DNA of 25,727 nucleotides from a virus: positions 1-25,727 of the IMG/VR virus record IMGVR_UViG_3300001848_000284; one strand, 5' to 3'. The notes beneath the pieces are model-generated. The model saw only the letters and a program-made list of their open reading frames with translations. It did no database searches and was not told where the DNA came from. Of this stretch, positions 5,647-11,645 are shown in pieces (position 1 is the stretch's first letter; every line of letters begins with the position of its first letter). The translations under genes were made by a program, and so were the position numbers.

Positions 5647-6000
5647 TTGGGCAAGAGTAGGTACGCAACAGCCAAGCGCGTTCAGGTGGACGGGCATTGG
5701 TTCCAATCGCAGCGGGAGGCTAACCGCTATTGCGAACTGAAAATGCTTGAGCGCTCTGGCGAGATTTCCGATCTGGAATTGCAGCCACGCTTTGACCTCG
5801 TTGTGAACGGGCAGAAGATCGGATTTTGGAAGGGCGACTTCCGCTATTTCTCCCGGCCTAGCAATAACGCACGCGGCGAATATGTCGTTGAGGACGTGAA
5901 GTCTTCCGGCACACGCAAGGAGCCGATGCACCGGATCAAGGTCAAGCTCGTCGAAGCTTTATACCCCAGCGTTAAGATTACCGAAGTGGTGCGCAGATGA
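5647..6000 (+). CDS. DUF1064-family nuclease-like protein (117 aa)
   Basis: The sequence matches the DUF1064 family of phage proteins, which have a PD-(D/E)XK nuclease-like fold. GHWFQSQREANRYCEL (residues 17-31) starts the core, LELQPRFDLVVNG follows, D64 lies in KGDFRYF, and VEDVKSS gives the D83-x-K85 pair. Length is normal for the family. It uses a TTG start with a strong GGGGGAGAG 5 bases before, and no ATG lies nearby. The next gene overlaps it by ATGA. Family members sit in replication regions and are thought to act on branched or damaged DNA; the substrate is not established. Confidence 0.85.
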   Translation: MGKSRYATAKRVQVDGHWFQSQREANRYCELKMLERSGEISDLELQPRFDLVVNGQKIGFWKGDFRYFSRPSNNARGEYVVEDVKSSGTRKEPMHRIKVKLVEALYPSVKITEVVRR

Positions 6001-6263
6001 AGCGTGAGGAAGTCCTAGCGGCTGCACAGGCTTTGATAACGCGCGACCGCGCTGAGAGTTACGGCGATGCGCAGGAAAACTTCGCGCGGATTGCAGCGAT
6101 CTGGACCGCAATTCTCGACACCTACATTCGTCCCGAGCAAGTTGCGTTGATGATGGCGGGGCTAAAGATTGCCCGCCTAGCGCACGATTCCAGTTCAAGC
6201 GACGGCTGGTTAGATGGCGTGGGCTATCTCGCACTCGGCGCGGAAATGGCGACCAAAGAATGA
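5997..6263 (+). CDS. DUF6378-like phage protein (88 aa)
   Basis: The 88 residues resemble the DUF6378 group of small phage proteins. A start MKREEVLAAAQALITRDRAE is followed by YGDAQENFARIAAIW, ALMMAGLKIARLAH and the end GYLALGAEMA. The GDAQENF and KIARL segments are the characteristic ones. It is all-helical with no membrane segment. The ATG overlaps the stop of the DUF1064 gene and its own stop overlaps the methyltransferase start, so the three are coupled. MazG-like nucleotide metabolism has a similar helical look, but the role is unknown. Confidence 0.75.
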   Translation: MKREEVLAAAQALITRDRAESYGDAQENFARIAAIWTAILDTYIRPEQVALMMAGLKIARLAHDSSSSDGWLDGVGYLALGAEMATKE

Positions 6264-7027
6264 CCTTCCGCAAAGAAGTGCTGGCAGACGGTATCGAGCT
6301 TTTCAACGCGGACTGCCGCGAAGTGCTGCCTACGCTAGGAAAGGTCTCCCACATAATCAGCGATCCGCCCTATGAGGCGGTTATGCAGAATAAATGGGGA
6401 GTTCTAAGCCGCAACGCGCCATCGTCTCATGTCCGCCACGAAGAAATTAACTTCGATGCCGTGGACGATATGCGCCCAGATGTTGCGATTAAAGCCGTCG
6501 CGGCGTGTGACGGGTGGCTACTGTTGTTCTGCATGGCAGAGGGCGTCCGCGCTTGGCGCGACGCCATCGAAGCGGCTGGCGCTCGATACAAGCGGGCGAT
6601 GGTCTGGATCAAGCCAGACGCGATGCCTCAGTTCAACGGGCAGGGTCCGAGCGTTGGTTTTGAAATGCTTGTCTCCGCATGGTGCGGAGCAGGCCATTCG
6701 CGCTGGAACGGTGGCGGGCGTCCTGGGACTTTCACGCATAACAAGAACACGCCGGGCGGATCTGTTCACCCAACGCAAAAGCCGCTGCCGCTCATGTTCG
6801 AGTTGGTCGAGCTTTTCAGCTTCAAAGGTGACACGGTTTGCGACCCGTTTATGGGGTCTGGCACGACAGGCGTGGCAGCGGCCCAGCGCGGGCGTTCCTT
6901 CATCGGGATAGAGCAAGACGCCCGTTACTTTGACGTGGCCTGCCAGCGCGTCTCTGCTGCTCTCAAGCAGCCTGATTTCTTCATAGAGAAGCCCAAGCCC
7001 CTAAAGCAGGAGGCTATGCCCCTATGA
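6260..7027 (+). CDS. Beta-class DNA (N4/N6) methyltransferase
   Basis: This is a beta-class amino-methyltransferase of 255 aa. The catalytic motif DPPY lies at residues 35-38, the HPTQKP motif at 170-175, and the AdoMet-binding DPFMGSGTTG at 195-204, in the order (catalytic first, cofactor last) that defines the class. The target-recognition region between them is short. It methylates adenine N6 or cytosine N4 in double-stranded DNA; the target sequence cannot be read here. No restriction partner is present, so it is an orphan enzyme, likely protecting phage DNA from host restriction or adjusting host regulatory sites. ATGA overlaps join it to both neighbours. Confidence 0.92.
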   Translation: MTFRKEVLADGIELFNADCREVLPTLGKVSHIISDPPYEAVMQNKWGVLSRNAPSSHVRHEEINFDAVDDMRPDVAIKAVAACDGWLLLFCMAEGVRAWRDAIEAAGARYKRAMVWIKPDAMPQFNGQGPSVGFEMLVSAWCGAGHSRWNGGGRPGTFTHNKNTPGGSVHPTQKPLPLMFELVELFSFKGDTVCDPFMGSGTTGVAAAQRGRSFIGIEQDARYFDVACQRVSAALKQPDFFIEKPKPLKQEAMPL

Positions 7028-7308
7028 GGCCCACCACCGCCCGCGAGTACGTGCTTTCCCTTCTGACAAACTGCAGGGAAGCAAGCCTAAAGCAGATTTG
7101 CGAAAGGGTGCCCAAGCATCCCGACGCAATCGAATGGGCGATTAAGAAGCTCACGGCAGCGGGCACGATTCAGAGGGTGTCCGTTGGGGTTTACCGCCTG
7201 ACACCCCCGCAAGAGGCCAAGCCCGAGAAACCCGCACCGAAACCGGCTGCACCACAGCCGCAGTTCATCAAACCAATTCCACTCAACAGATTAATGGCAG
7301 GCAGATGA
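7024..7308 (+). CDS. Small winged-helix-like protein with Pro-rich tail (94 aa)
   Basis: Residues 1-60 fit a winged helix: YVLSLLTNCREASLKQICER, then PDAIEWAIKKLTAAGTIQRV and a wing SVGVYRLTPP. The tail (EKPAPKPAAPQPQF) is proline-rich and flexible. It overlaps the methyltransferase stop as ATGA and the DnaA-like start in the same way. Small winged-helix proteins at this place in phages often bind DNA near the origin or act as regulators. I do not recognise a named family. Confidence 0.68.
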   Translation: MRPTTAREYVLSLLTNCREASLKQICERVPKHPDAIEWAIKKLTAAGTIQRVSVGVYRLTPPQEAKPEKPAPKPAAPQPQFIKPIPLNRLMAGR

Positions 7309-7847
7309 TTACTATTTCAGAGATTCAGAAAACCGTTGGAGAGTATTTCGGCATACCCAGGTCAAAATTACTTGGCCCCCGCCGCAACCAAGCAATTGCC
7401 GTACCGCGTCAGATTAGCATGATCCTGTGCCGCGAGCTTACCAGCGTGTCCTTGCCCAAGATTGGCGACATGCACGGCGGCAGGGATCATACCACGGTCC
7501 TGCACGCTTGCAGGCGCAAGCTGAAACCGAAGATGGCCGAGGACTTGGCAATCATTCGGGCAAAGCTTCAAGAGCTGAAGGCAGTGGAAGTGCAAGGGCC
7601 GCCGATGCGCCCGCAATTCTTCATCGTTATCCCTCCCCAGCCAAAGCCCATGCCCAAGCGCCGGGAAGGCTCACCAGAGCCCCGCAGAAGCCCGCCCACG
7701 CCTATGCGTGCAGTCCTGCTACCTTCGGACATACGCCAGCCTGAAGGGCTCCTACGCGGCTCTGGTCGCGAATGGGCTCGACGGGCAAAGTTCTCTGGTG
7801 GCACCGCCCGCCGTCACAACATCGGCATCCAGAATCAAACCGTATAG
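7305..7847 (+). CDS. DnaA domain IV-like protein (isolated DnaA-box-binding domain)
   Basis: The first 75 residues match domain IV of the bacterial initiator DnaA. EIQKTVGEYFGIPRSKLLGP is followed by VPRQISMILCRELTSVSLPK and the signature GGRDHTTVLHACR (residues 58-70), which contacts the DnaA box. The ATPase and helicase-loading domains are missing, so it can bind sites but not open DNA by itself. The rest (about 100-180) is Pro/Arg-rich and low in structure, and another frame (from 7708) looks at least as good over 7708-7847, so the C-terminus may be frameshifted. It may occupy host DnaA boxes or recruit host DnaA. It overlaps the upstream gene as ATGA. Confidence 0.8.
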   Translation: MITISEIQKTVGEYFGIPRSKLLGPRRNQAIAVPRQISMILCRELTSVSLPKIGDMHGGRDHTTVLHACRRKLKPKMAEDLAIIRAKLQELKAVEVQGPPMRPQFFIVIPPQPKPMPKRREGSPEPRRSPPTPMRAVLLPSDIRQPEGLLRGSGREWARRAKFSGGTARRHNIGIQNQTV

Positions 7848-7854
7848 GCGAGCC

Positions 7855-8028
7855 ATGACCGTCCACGATTCCAAGGCCCGCGCCACATGCTCCGATTGTG
7901 GGGTAAGCTTTCCCAAGCATGGCCCCGCCAAACGCTGCAAGCCCTGTGCCTATGACCACATGGAGCGCGAGCAAATGAGGCGGAATAGGGAGAGGGCGCA
8001 ACGCAAGGCAGCGCAGGCGAGGGCGTAG
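7855..8028 (+). CDS. Small zinc-ribbon protein (57 aa)
   Basis: The product has two CxxC knuckles, CSDC (residues 12-15) and CKPC (28-31), spaced as in a zinc ribbon, followed by a strongly basic helix (EREQMRRNRERAQRKAAQAR). It probably binds nucleic acid or an RNA polymerase or replisome partner. AGGCGAG lies just before the ATG. The frame is open 147 bases further upstream, so it could be the tail of a longer protein overlapping the DnaA-like gene. I take the ATG nearest the domain. Confidence 0.6.
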   Translation: MTVHDSKARATCSDCGVSFPKHGPAKRCKPCAYDHMEREQMRRNRERAQRKAAQARA

Positions 8029-8030
8029 GC

Positions 8031-8846
8031 GTGTCTGACTGGGGCACATTCTCTGTTGCGCGCGACATTTGGGACCATCCGGTCCTGAGTTGCAAAGAGC
8101 CGTTCACGAAGCGCGAGGCGTGGATGTGGCTGCTCTCTGCGGCGGCATGGAAGCCCTATAAGCATGGCGACTGCGGGCGCATTGTATCGCTTGAGCGTGG
8201 CGAGTTCTGCCATTCGATTCGCTTCCTTGAACGCAAGTGGGATTGGCTTCCGGGGCGTGTGGAACGGTTTTTAAAGACGCTCGAAAAGTACGACATGATC
8301 CGCGACACCTCGCGCGACGGCAGCAAGGTCTATTTAATCAGCAAATATAATGAGTACCAACTAGGCGCTGGAGAAAAACGCGACAGCGAACGCGACAGTA
8401 ACCGCGACACTACCGCGACACCATCGCGACAGGACCGCGACAAAGTAGAAACATTCAATCATTCAAACAATAAACCATCCTCACTTCGTTCGGATGGTAG
8501 CGCGCCCAAGCGGGCAATGCGCATTCCTGAAAACTTCCCTTCCCAAGCCCAATTCGAAGCGGCGGTGGAGTTCTGGACCGAGCGTGGCCGGTCAGACCTT
8601 TGCGCGACCGTGGCAGATGAGGCCCAAAACTTCCGGGACCACAACATCGCCAAGGGTGAAACCGCGCTCGATTGGGAAGCGAAATGGCGGACTTGGTACC
8701 GGAGAACCATGACCTATAATCCGAGGAAGCCCGCCAATGGACGAGCCCAAAAACCGACCCACGACGCCGTTGTCGGCGGTGGGGCGCTTGCCGTCGCAAT
8801 TCTTGAACAGCGCCAAGCCGCGCGAGATAATTTCGGAGCTGACTAG
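8031..8846 (+). CDS. Phage replication initiator-like protein (lambda O / DnaD-like layout)
   Basis: A GTG start preceded by GAGGGC follows the zinc-ribbon stop by 2 bases. The 271-residue protein has an N-terminal winged-helix region (about 20-110, with HSIRFLERKWDW, FLKTLEKYDMIRD and KVYLISKYNEYQ), as in phage replisome organizers. A low-complexity linker follows at about 115-138 (RDSERDSNRDTT), then a C-terminal part (EAAVEFWTERGR to WYRRTMTYNP) that resembles the region of such proteins that touches the helicase loader. The linker DNA holds six CGCGACA repeats, so the protein probably binds an origin within its own gene, as lambda O does. The next gene overlaps it by 110 bases and looks like a helicase loader. 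Confidence 0.76.
   Translation: MSDWGTFSVARDIWDHPVLSCKEPFTKREAWMWLLSAAAWKPYKHGDCGRIVSLERGEFCHSIRFLERKWDWLPGRVERFLKTLEKYDMIRDTSRDGSKVYLISKYNEYQLGAGEKRDSERDSNRDTTATPSRQDRDKVETFNHSNNKPSSLRSDGSAPKRAMRIPENFPSQAQFEAAVEFWTERGRSDLCATVADEAQNFRDHNIAKGETALDWEAKWRTWYRRTMTYNPRKPANGRAQKPTHDAVVGGGALAVAILEQRQAARDNFGAD
8379..8442. repeat. Six CGCGACA iterons (candidate replication origin)
   Basis: CGCGACA occurs at 8379, 8391, 8403, 8414, 8425 and 8436, with spacings of 12, 12, 11, 11 and 11 bp, close to one helical turn each, so all copies face the same side of the helix. Most are preceded by A and C or A (ACCGCGACA or AACGCGACA). The copies are in different reading frames, which argues that DNA rather than protein sequence is being conserved. 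They lie in the initiator-like gene. Confidence 0.78.
8443..8498. other. AT-rich stretch and hairpin beside the iterons (candidate unwinding region)
   Basis: Directly after the iterons, 8443-8478 has only 9 G/C in 36 bases, in contrast to its surroundings, and contains a repeated ATTCAA (8453 and 8461). It ends at a perfect 7-bp hairpin ACCATCC/GGATGGT (8474-8480 and 8492-8498) with an 11-base loop. Iterons, then an AT-rich unwinding element, is the usual order of a phage or plasmid origin. The hairpin could help primase or be incidental. Confidence 0.58.
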
Positions 8847-9297
8847 GCTTGCGTTTCACTATCACAACGCCCTTTCTGAAGCGCAGATTGCCAGTAGATC
8901 GGCAGACTTTTGCGAGTCCCTTCAAGGGCTTTCGCTTGCGCAAATTCGCGAGGGATGCCGCCGTTATCGCGACAATCCGGCAAACAAGTTCTTTCCCTCT
9001 CCCGGACAACTTCGGGAAGCGTGCAAGAGCCCGTTCGCGGACCCGAAGCCGCGCCGATACGAGCTGCTGCAAGACTTGCCCACCGGCCCCACGCGCGACC
9101 GCGTTGAGCAAATGCTGGCCTTAAGCCGGAAGACTATCACGGCAGGCAGGCCGAAACCGTTGGCGGCGCTCAAAGAGGAAATCCTGGAACGCCCGCCGCT
9201 GGTGATGACGCCGGAAATGATCGAACTGGAAAAATCGCTTGCGCAAGAACGCCAGGAATCGCTCGCACGTCTCATGCAGGCCAAGGGTCTGATTTAA
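8737..9297 (+). CDS. Probable replicative helicase loader (lambda P-like position)
   Basis: The 186-residue protein has a helical core (EIISELTRLAFHYHNALSEA, then CESLQGLSLAQIREGCRRY), a conserved-looking FFPSPGQLRE at residues 85-94, and a long charged C-terminal region (PEMIELEKSLAQERQESLAR). FFPSPGQL is typical of phage proteins coded directly after an initiator, which bring host DnaB helicase to the origin. No P-loop is seen, so it would be P-type rather than DnaC-type. GAGGAAG 9 bases before the ATG fixes the start, even though the gene overlaps the initiator gene by 110 bases in another frame. It is the last gene of the rightward early operon. Confidence 0.66.
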   Translation: MDEPKNRPTTPLSAVGRLPSQFLNSAKPREIISELTRLAFHYHNALSEAQIASRSADFCESLQGLSLAQIREGCRRYRDNPANKFFPSPGQLREACKSPFADPKPRRYELLQDLPTGPTRDRVEQMLALSRKTITAGRPKPLAALKEEILERPPLVMTPEMIELEKSLAQERQESLARLMQAKGLI

Positions 9298-9339
9298 GCC
9301 GCCGAATGATCTCACCCATCCCACAGAGGAATGGAAATG

Positions 9340-9522
9340 TCAGCTTTGATCCTTCGCTCGCCTCTTGCGCATGTACTCGCGCATACGTTCGCGCCTGGAG
9401 GCTTTGTCGCGGGTTTCTACGGCCATTCCGTCAGGCACCCATACCCAACGGCCACCCGGTTTAGCGGGCGGCTCCTTGGGCTTCTGTGGGGCTTTGCGGC
9501 GGTATTCTATGGGTGGCTTCAT
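9340..9522 (-). CDS. Small basic hypothetical protein, 60 aa
   Basis: The 60-residue product is strongly basic and proline-rich: MKPPIEYRRKAPQKPKEPPA, then GGRWVWVPDGMA and a KASRRERMREYMRKRR helix. It probably binds nucleic acid. AAGGAG lies about 11 bases before the ATG at 9522, and the upstream stop in the best coding frame is at 9532..9530, so this start is well supported even though the frame is open much further. It is the last leftward gene and converges on the replication operon with a 42-base gap in which I see no clear terminator hairpin. Confidence 0.65.
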   Translation of the reverse strand: MKPPIEYRRKAPQKPKEPPAKPGGRWVWVPDGMAVETRDKASRRERMREYMRKRRAKDQS

Positions 9523-9529
9523 TTGATCG

Positions 9530-9840
9530 TTACTCCTTTCTCGGAGCCTCAATCCATTCAGGCCAGCCGAACATTGGCCGATCATCGCTTTCCTCACGGG
9601 CGCGGTACGCTTCGTCCTTGCAGGTTTCCCAGCCGTGTTCGTGGTGGTCAGTGTGGCAATAATAAACCTTTGAGCTGCTCTGAGGCTGTTATCGCACCAT
9701 GCACGCCTGCCCTCACACACCGGGCACTGATGCGTGTTGCGGCGATTTCCCGGCTCTAGGTATGGCGAGCTTGAATCACCACGCAGGAAGTCTTGGCACG
9801 GCTGTTTGCCAACCGTGTAAACCGAAACTCGCGCCATCAT
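9530..9840 (-). pseudogene. Frameshifted zinc-binding-like gene (about 103 codons in two frames)
   Basis: An ATG at 9840 overlaps the upstream stop as ATGA and begins MMARVSVYTVGKQPCQDFLR, leading to a cysteine cluster CPVCEGRRAWCDN. From about 9668 on, the convincing frame is a different one: KVYYCHTDHHEHGWETCKDE, then MFGWPEWIEAPRKE and a stop at 9532..9530. That second frame has no start codon of its own, only a TAA at 9691..9689. Joined by a -1 shift they would give one small Cys/His-rich, zinc-type protein of about 100 residues. As the sequence stands, the first frame runs on into the next gene. A real mutation, a sequence error or recoding are all possible. Confidence 0.52.
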
Positions 9841-10136
9841 GCCCCCCTTCCATTGCGGCGTGCTTCGCCTTTATCCGCCGCCGCCTTCACTGCCGCGTAC
9901 AGCGGGTGCGAAGGGGTGACGCGGATGCGGTCATATTCAAAATAATCCGTGCTGCTGTCCGTATCGTTATCAACGCGGAAGGATTGCGCCACTTCAGCCG
10001 AGAACCTGCACCCGCGAGCGTAAATTGTGACCGTGCCCTTCGGGTAGCTAATCAGCTCGCCTTCGCAAATGTGCGCCCGCTGAAGCTTGCCGTCCGAACC
10101 TTTGATGCCGTTCCAGAAGAATTTGAGGTTGCTCAT
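9837..10136 (-). CDS. Hypothetical protein, 99 aa, first gene of second leftward operon
   Basis: The protein begins MSNLKFFWNGIKGSDGKLQR and has a beta-rich feel (AHICEGELISYPKGTVTIYA, then FSAEVAQSFRVDND) with a basic end. I do not recognise the family. GGGAG 9 bases before the ATG fixes the start at 10136, though the frame is open 19 codons further, which would run through the promoter. The leader GGGAGACGGACA is the same as that before the gene at 3924, as if the two leaders share a control or an origin. It is followed by an ATGA overlap. Confidence 0.74.
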   Translation of the reverse strand: MSNLKFFWNGIKGSDGKLQRAHICEGELISYPKGTVTIYARGCRFSAEVAQSFRVDNDTDSSTDYFEYDRIRVTPSHPLYAAVKAAADKGEARRNGRGA

Positions 10137-10164
10137 GTGTCCGTCTCCCGTTGTTGATGATGGG

Positions 10165-10193
10165 AATGTAAACCGGCTAAACCGGGTTGTCAA
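10165..10193 (-). promoter_or_regulatory. Sigma70-type promoter for the second leftward operon
   Basis: On the minus strand a perfect -35 TTGACA (10193..10188) is followed by a 17-base spacer and the -10 TACATT (10170..10165). Start of transcription would be near 10158, about 20 bases before the ATG at 10136. It is the best consensus promoter in the window. Confidence 0.7.
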
Positions 10194-10201
10194 CCGGCTA
10201 A
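10171..10201. repeat. Direct repeat AACCGGCTAA over the promoter (candidate operator)
   Basis: AACCGGCTAA occurs at 10171-10180 and 10192-10201, exactly 21 bp (two helical turns) apart. It covers the spacer and the -35 of the leftward promoter and lies just upstream of the rightward gene at 10228. Between the copies AACCGGGTT forms an imperfect palindrome. It is unlike the TTTCGC operators, so another regulator is likely. Confidence 0.58.
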
Positions 10202-10227
10202 CGTAATTATTTTCAGAGGAAGAACGT

Positions 10228-10422
10228 ATGAGCTTGGTGGAGAAGGTGGCGAGGGTTGTGTGTTGCCCATATGGGTGCCTTTATGGGCGCGGTCATGCGC
10301 AAGCCTGTTTGTCTCGCAGCTACGAAAACCAAGCTCGCGCCGCCATAGAGGCAATGCGGGAGCCGACGAGTAATTCAGCGTGGTACACGAAGACGAAGGA
10401 CTATTCAGAGCCAGGCTATTAA
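10228..10422 (+). CDS. Small Cys-rich hypothetical protein, 64 aa
   Basis: The product begins MSLVEKVARVVCCPYGCLYG and continues RGHAQACLSRSYENQARAAI, with four cysteines and one histidine in residues 12-28 that could bind zinc, and a polar tail. AGAGGAAG lies 6 bases before the ATG. It is the first gene after the divergent promoter region and precedes the NusG-like gene by 21 bases. Small proteins of this style are common in phages infecting alphaproteobacteria, but I know no function for them. Confidence 0.72.
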   Translation: MSLVEKVARVVCCPYGCLYGRGHAQACLSRSYENQARAAIEAMREPTSNSAWYTKTKDYSEPGY

Positions 10423-10443
10423 CCCCAACGAAAAGGCTTTTTG

Positions 10444-10959
10444 ATGCTCAACTGGTACGTTATCGAAACGAAGGCCCGGTCCGAGCCTGAAGTCCACCAA
10501 GCTTTGACCCAGTTGGGACTAACCAGCTATTTCCCCACCTATGGGCGTCAAACCGTCGATAGGTCCAAGCACGCGCGGCCACAGGTTGAAGTCCGCGTCC
10601 CGCTATTCCCCCGCTATATCTTCGCCCAATTCGATACCAGCGCAGACCTCAAGTGGGTTGGCATATCCCGGCTGAAGGGCGTGATCCGGCTGCTTGGCAA
10701 CCCATCCCCGATCCGGGGCGATTTCATCTCTCAAATACAGACCGAACTTATGGCCATTGCAGCAGCCCAAATTGCCGACAAGGCCATCACATTTGAGCCC
10801 ATCGAAAAGGGCGCAAGGGTCAAAATCACAGCCGGGCCTTTCGCCACCTATGGCGGCTCTCTTGTCCGCATGGCCTCAGCAGATCGGGTGAGAATTATGC
10901 TTGATGCGGTAGGCCATCCCGTGCTAGATGTTGAGCGTTCCGCCGTGGTGCGCGCTTGA
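10444..10959 (+). CDS. NusG/RfaH-like transcription antitermination factor
   Basis: The 171-residue protein has the NusG plan. An NGN domain runs over about residues 3-105 (NWYVIETKARSEPEVHQALT, then FPTYGR, VPLFPRYIFAQFD and GVIRLLG), and a KOW-type motif near 120-145 (EKGARVKITAGPFATYGGSL). NGN contacts RNA polymerase and lowers pausing; KOW binds a ribosome or Rho partner. The ATG at 10444 has AAAAGG about 8 bases before it. It is encoded just ahead of the packaging and head genes, so it is best read as a phage-coded factor that lets polymerase run through the long late operon, in the manner of RfaH. A host-hijacking role is an alternative. Confidence 0.86.
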   Translation: MLNWYVIETKARSEPEVHQALTQLGLTSYFPTYGRQTVDRSKHARPQVEVRVPLFPRYIFAQFDTSADLKWVGISRLKGVIRLLGNPSPIRGDFISQIQTELMAIAAAQIADKAITFEPIEKGARVKITAGPFATYGGSLVRMASADRVRIMLDAVGHPVLDVERSAVVRA

Positions 10960-10984
10960 TGCTGCGTGCCACGAAGTGCGGCGC

Positions 10985-11248
10985 ATGTTCAAAAAATCCC
11001 CACACCTTGCCAATTCTTCCGAGCCCCCAGACAAAGGCGCCGCGAAGCGGATGCGCATGTTTGACGCGCTTCCACCCAAGGTAAGGCGTGCGGTTTCTCA
11101 ATCACAACGCGACTTCAGCGTGAAACGCCTGAAGCAGTCGGGTGGGGTGGGTTTGGCCGCTCATTCGGCGACGGGAATAGATGGGTCTCAGCGCTCCGAG
11201 TACCTTCCGACAATTAACTGCTCCATCCACACTGGAAAGCAACAATGA
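10985..11248 (+). CDS. Hypothetical protein, 87 aa
   Basis: The best-looking part is KRMRMFDALPPKVRRAVSQS followed by RDFSVKRLKQSG, a basic helical stretch that resembles short DNA-binding proteins before phage terminases. The C-terminal 35 residues are less convincing. The start is uncertain: an ATG at 10928 lies in the same frame, and a 42-codon frame begins at 10959 (TGATG) in another. I use the ATG at 10985. Its stop overlaps the next start as ATGA, which supports the reading frame. Function unknown. Confidence 0.55.
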   Translation: MFKKSPHLANSSEPPDKGAAKRMRMFDALPPKVRRAVSQSQRDFSVKRLKQSGGVGLAAHSATGIDGSQRSEYLPTINCSIHTGKQQ

Positions 11249-11418
11249 AATACTACGTCTACGAACTCGTAGACCCTAGAACCTCGCGCGTGTTCTACGT
11301 GGGCAAGGGCAGGGGTAAACGCATGCACGCGCATGAGCGGGAAGCCATCATCAGGCGCGAGATTAAGCCAGAGTTCTTGGCCCCGATCTTTGCCAAATAT
11401 GGCATTGGGGTTGTGTAA
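11245..11418 (+). CDS. Truncated GIY-YIG endonuclease-like protein (57 aa)
   Basis: The peptide MKYYVYELVDPRTSRVFYVG followed by KGRGKRMHAHEREA is the start of a GIY-YIG domain of the LEM-3-like type: YVYEL and FYVGKGRGKR are the two core strands, with R and H positions nearby. Complete proteins of this type are several times longer, while this one ends at KYGIGVV. Both ends overlap neighbours (ATGA and TAATG), so it is neatly placed, not obviously decayed. It could be a remnant of a mobile endonuclease, or a domesticated small domain. Catalytic glutamate and asparagine positions of the full domain are absent, so I expect no cleavage. Confidence 0.68.
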   Translation: MKYYVYELVDPRTSRVFYVGKGRGKRMHAHEREAIIRREIKPEFLAPIFAKYGIGVV

Positions 11419-11645
11419 TGGCGAAGACCAAACGCAACGCGATGCTGATTGAAGAAGCCCGCGAAAAGATCAAGACCACCCAGCTCATAAATCGCTTGCA
11501 AAATCATGGGCTTGGCAAGGTGGAAATGACACAGACGCAAGTGCGCGCCGTAGAGGTGCTTTTGCGTAAGGCTGTGCCCGATCTGTCATCGGTACAACTC
11601 ACCGGCAAGGACGGCGGCGCAATCGTGGTGAGCTGGGAGCGGTAG
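11418..11645 (+). CDS. Probable small terminase-like DNA-binding protein (75 aa)
   Basis: The 75-residue protein begins MAKTKRNAMLIEEAREKIKT and continues LINRLQNHGLGKVEMTQTQV, then AVEVLLRKAVPDLSSVQLTG. That pattern (a helix, a QLINRLQ turn, a TQTQ-RAVEVLLRK helix) is typical of a short protein encoded just before large terminases, probably recognising phage DNA for packaging. It is shorter than classical small terminases. Its ATG overlaps the GIY-YIG stop as TAATG and its TAG is followed directly by the apparent CTG start of the large terminase. Confidence 0.62.
   Translation: MAKTKRNAMLIEEAREKIKTTQLINRLQNHGLGKVEMTQTQVRAVEVLLRKAVPDLSSVQLTGKDGGAIVVSWER

Noticed and set aside
8455-9111. A 218-codon leftward open frame
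   Set aside because: It is antisense to the initiator and loader genes and to the candidate origin, and is Arg/Ser-rich with no motif.
9331-9759. A 142-codon rightward open frame
   Set aside because: It runs opposite to better supported leftward genes with Shine-Dalgarno sites, and its composition is shadow-like.
10430-10446. AAAAGGCTTTTT as a terminator
   Set aside because: The arms leave no loop, and there is no stable stem before the T run.
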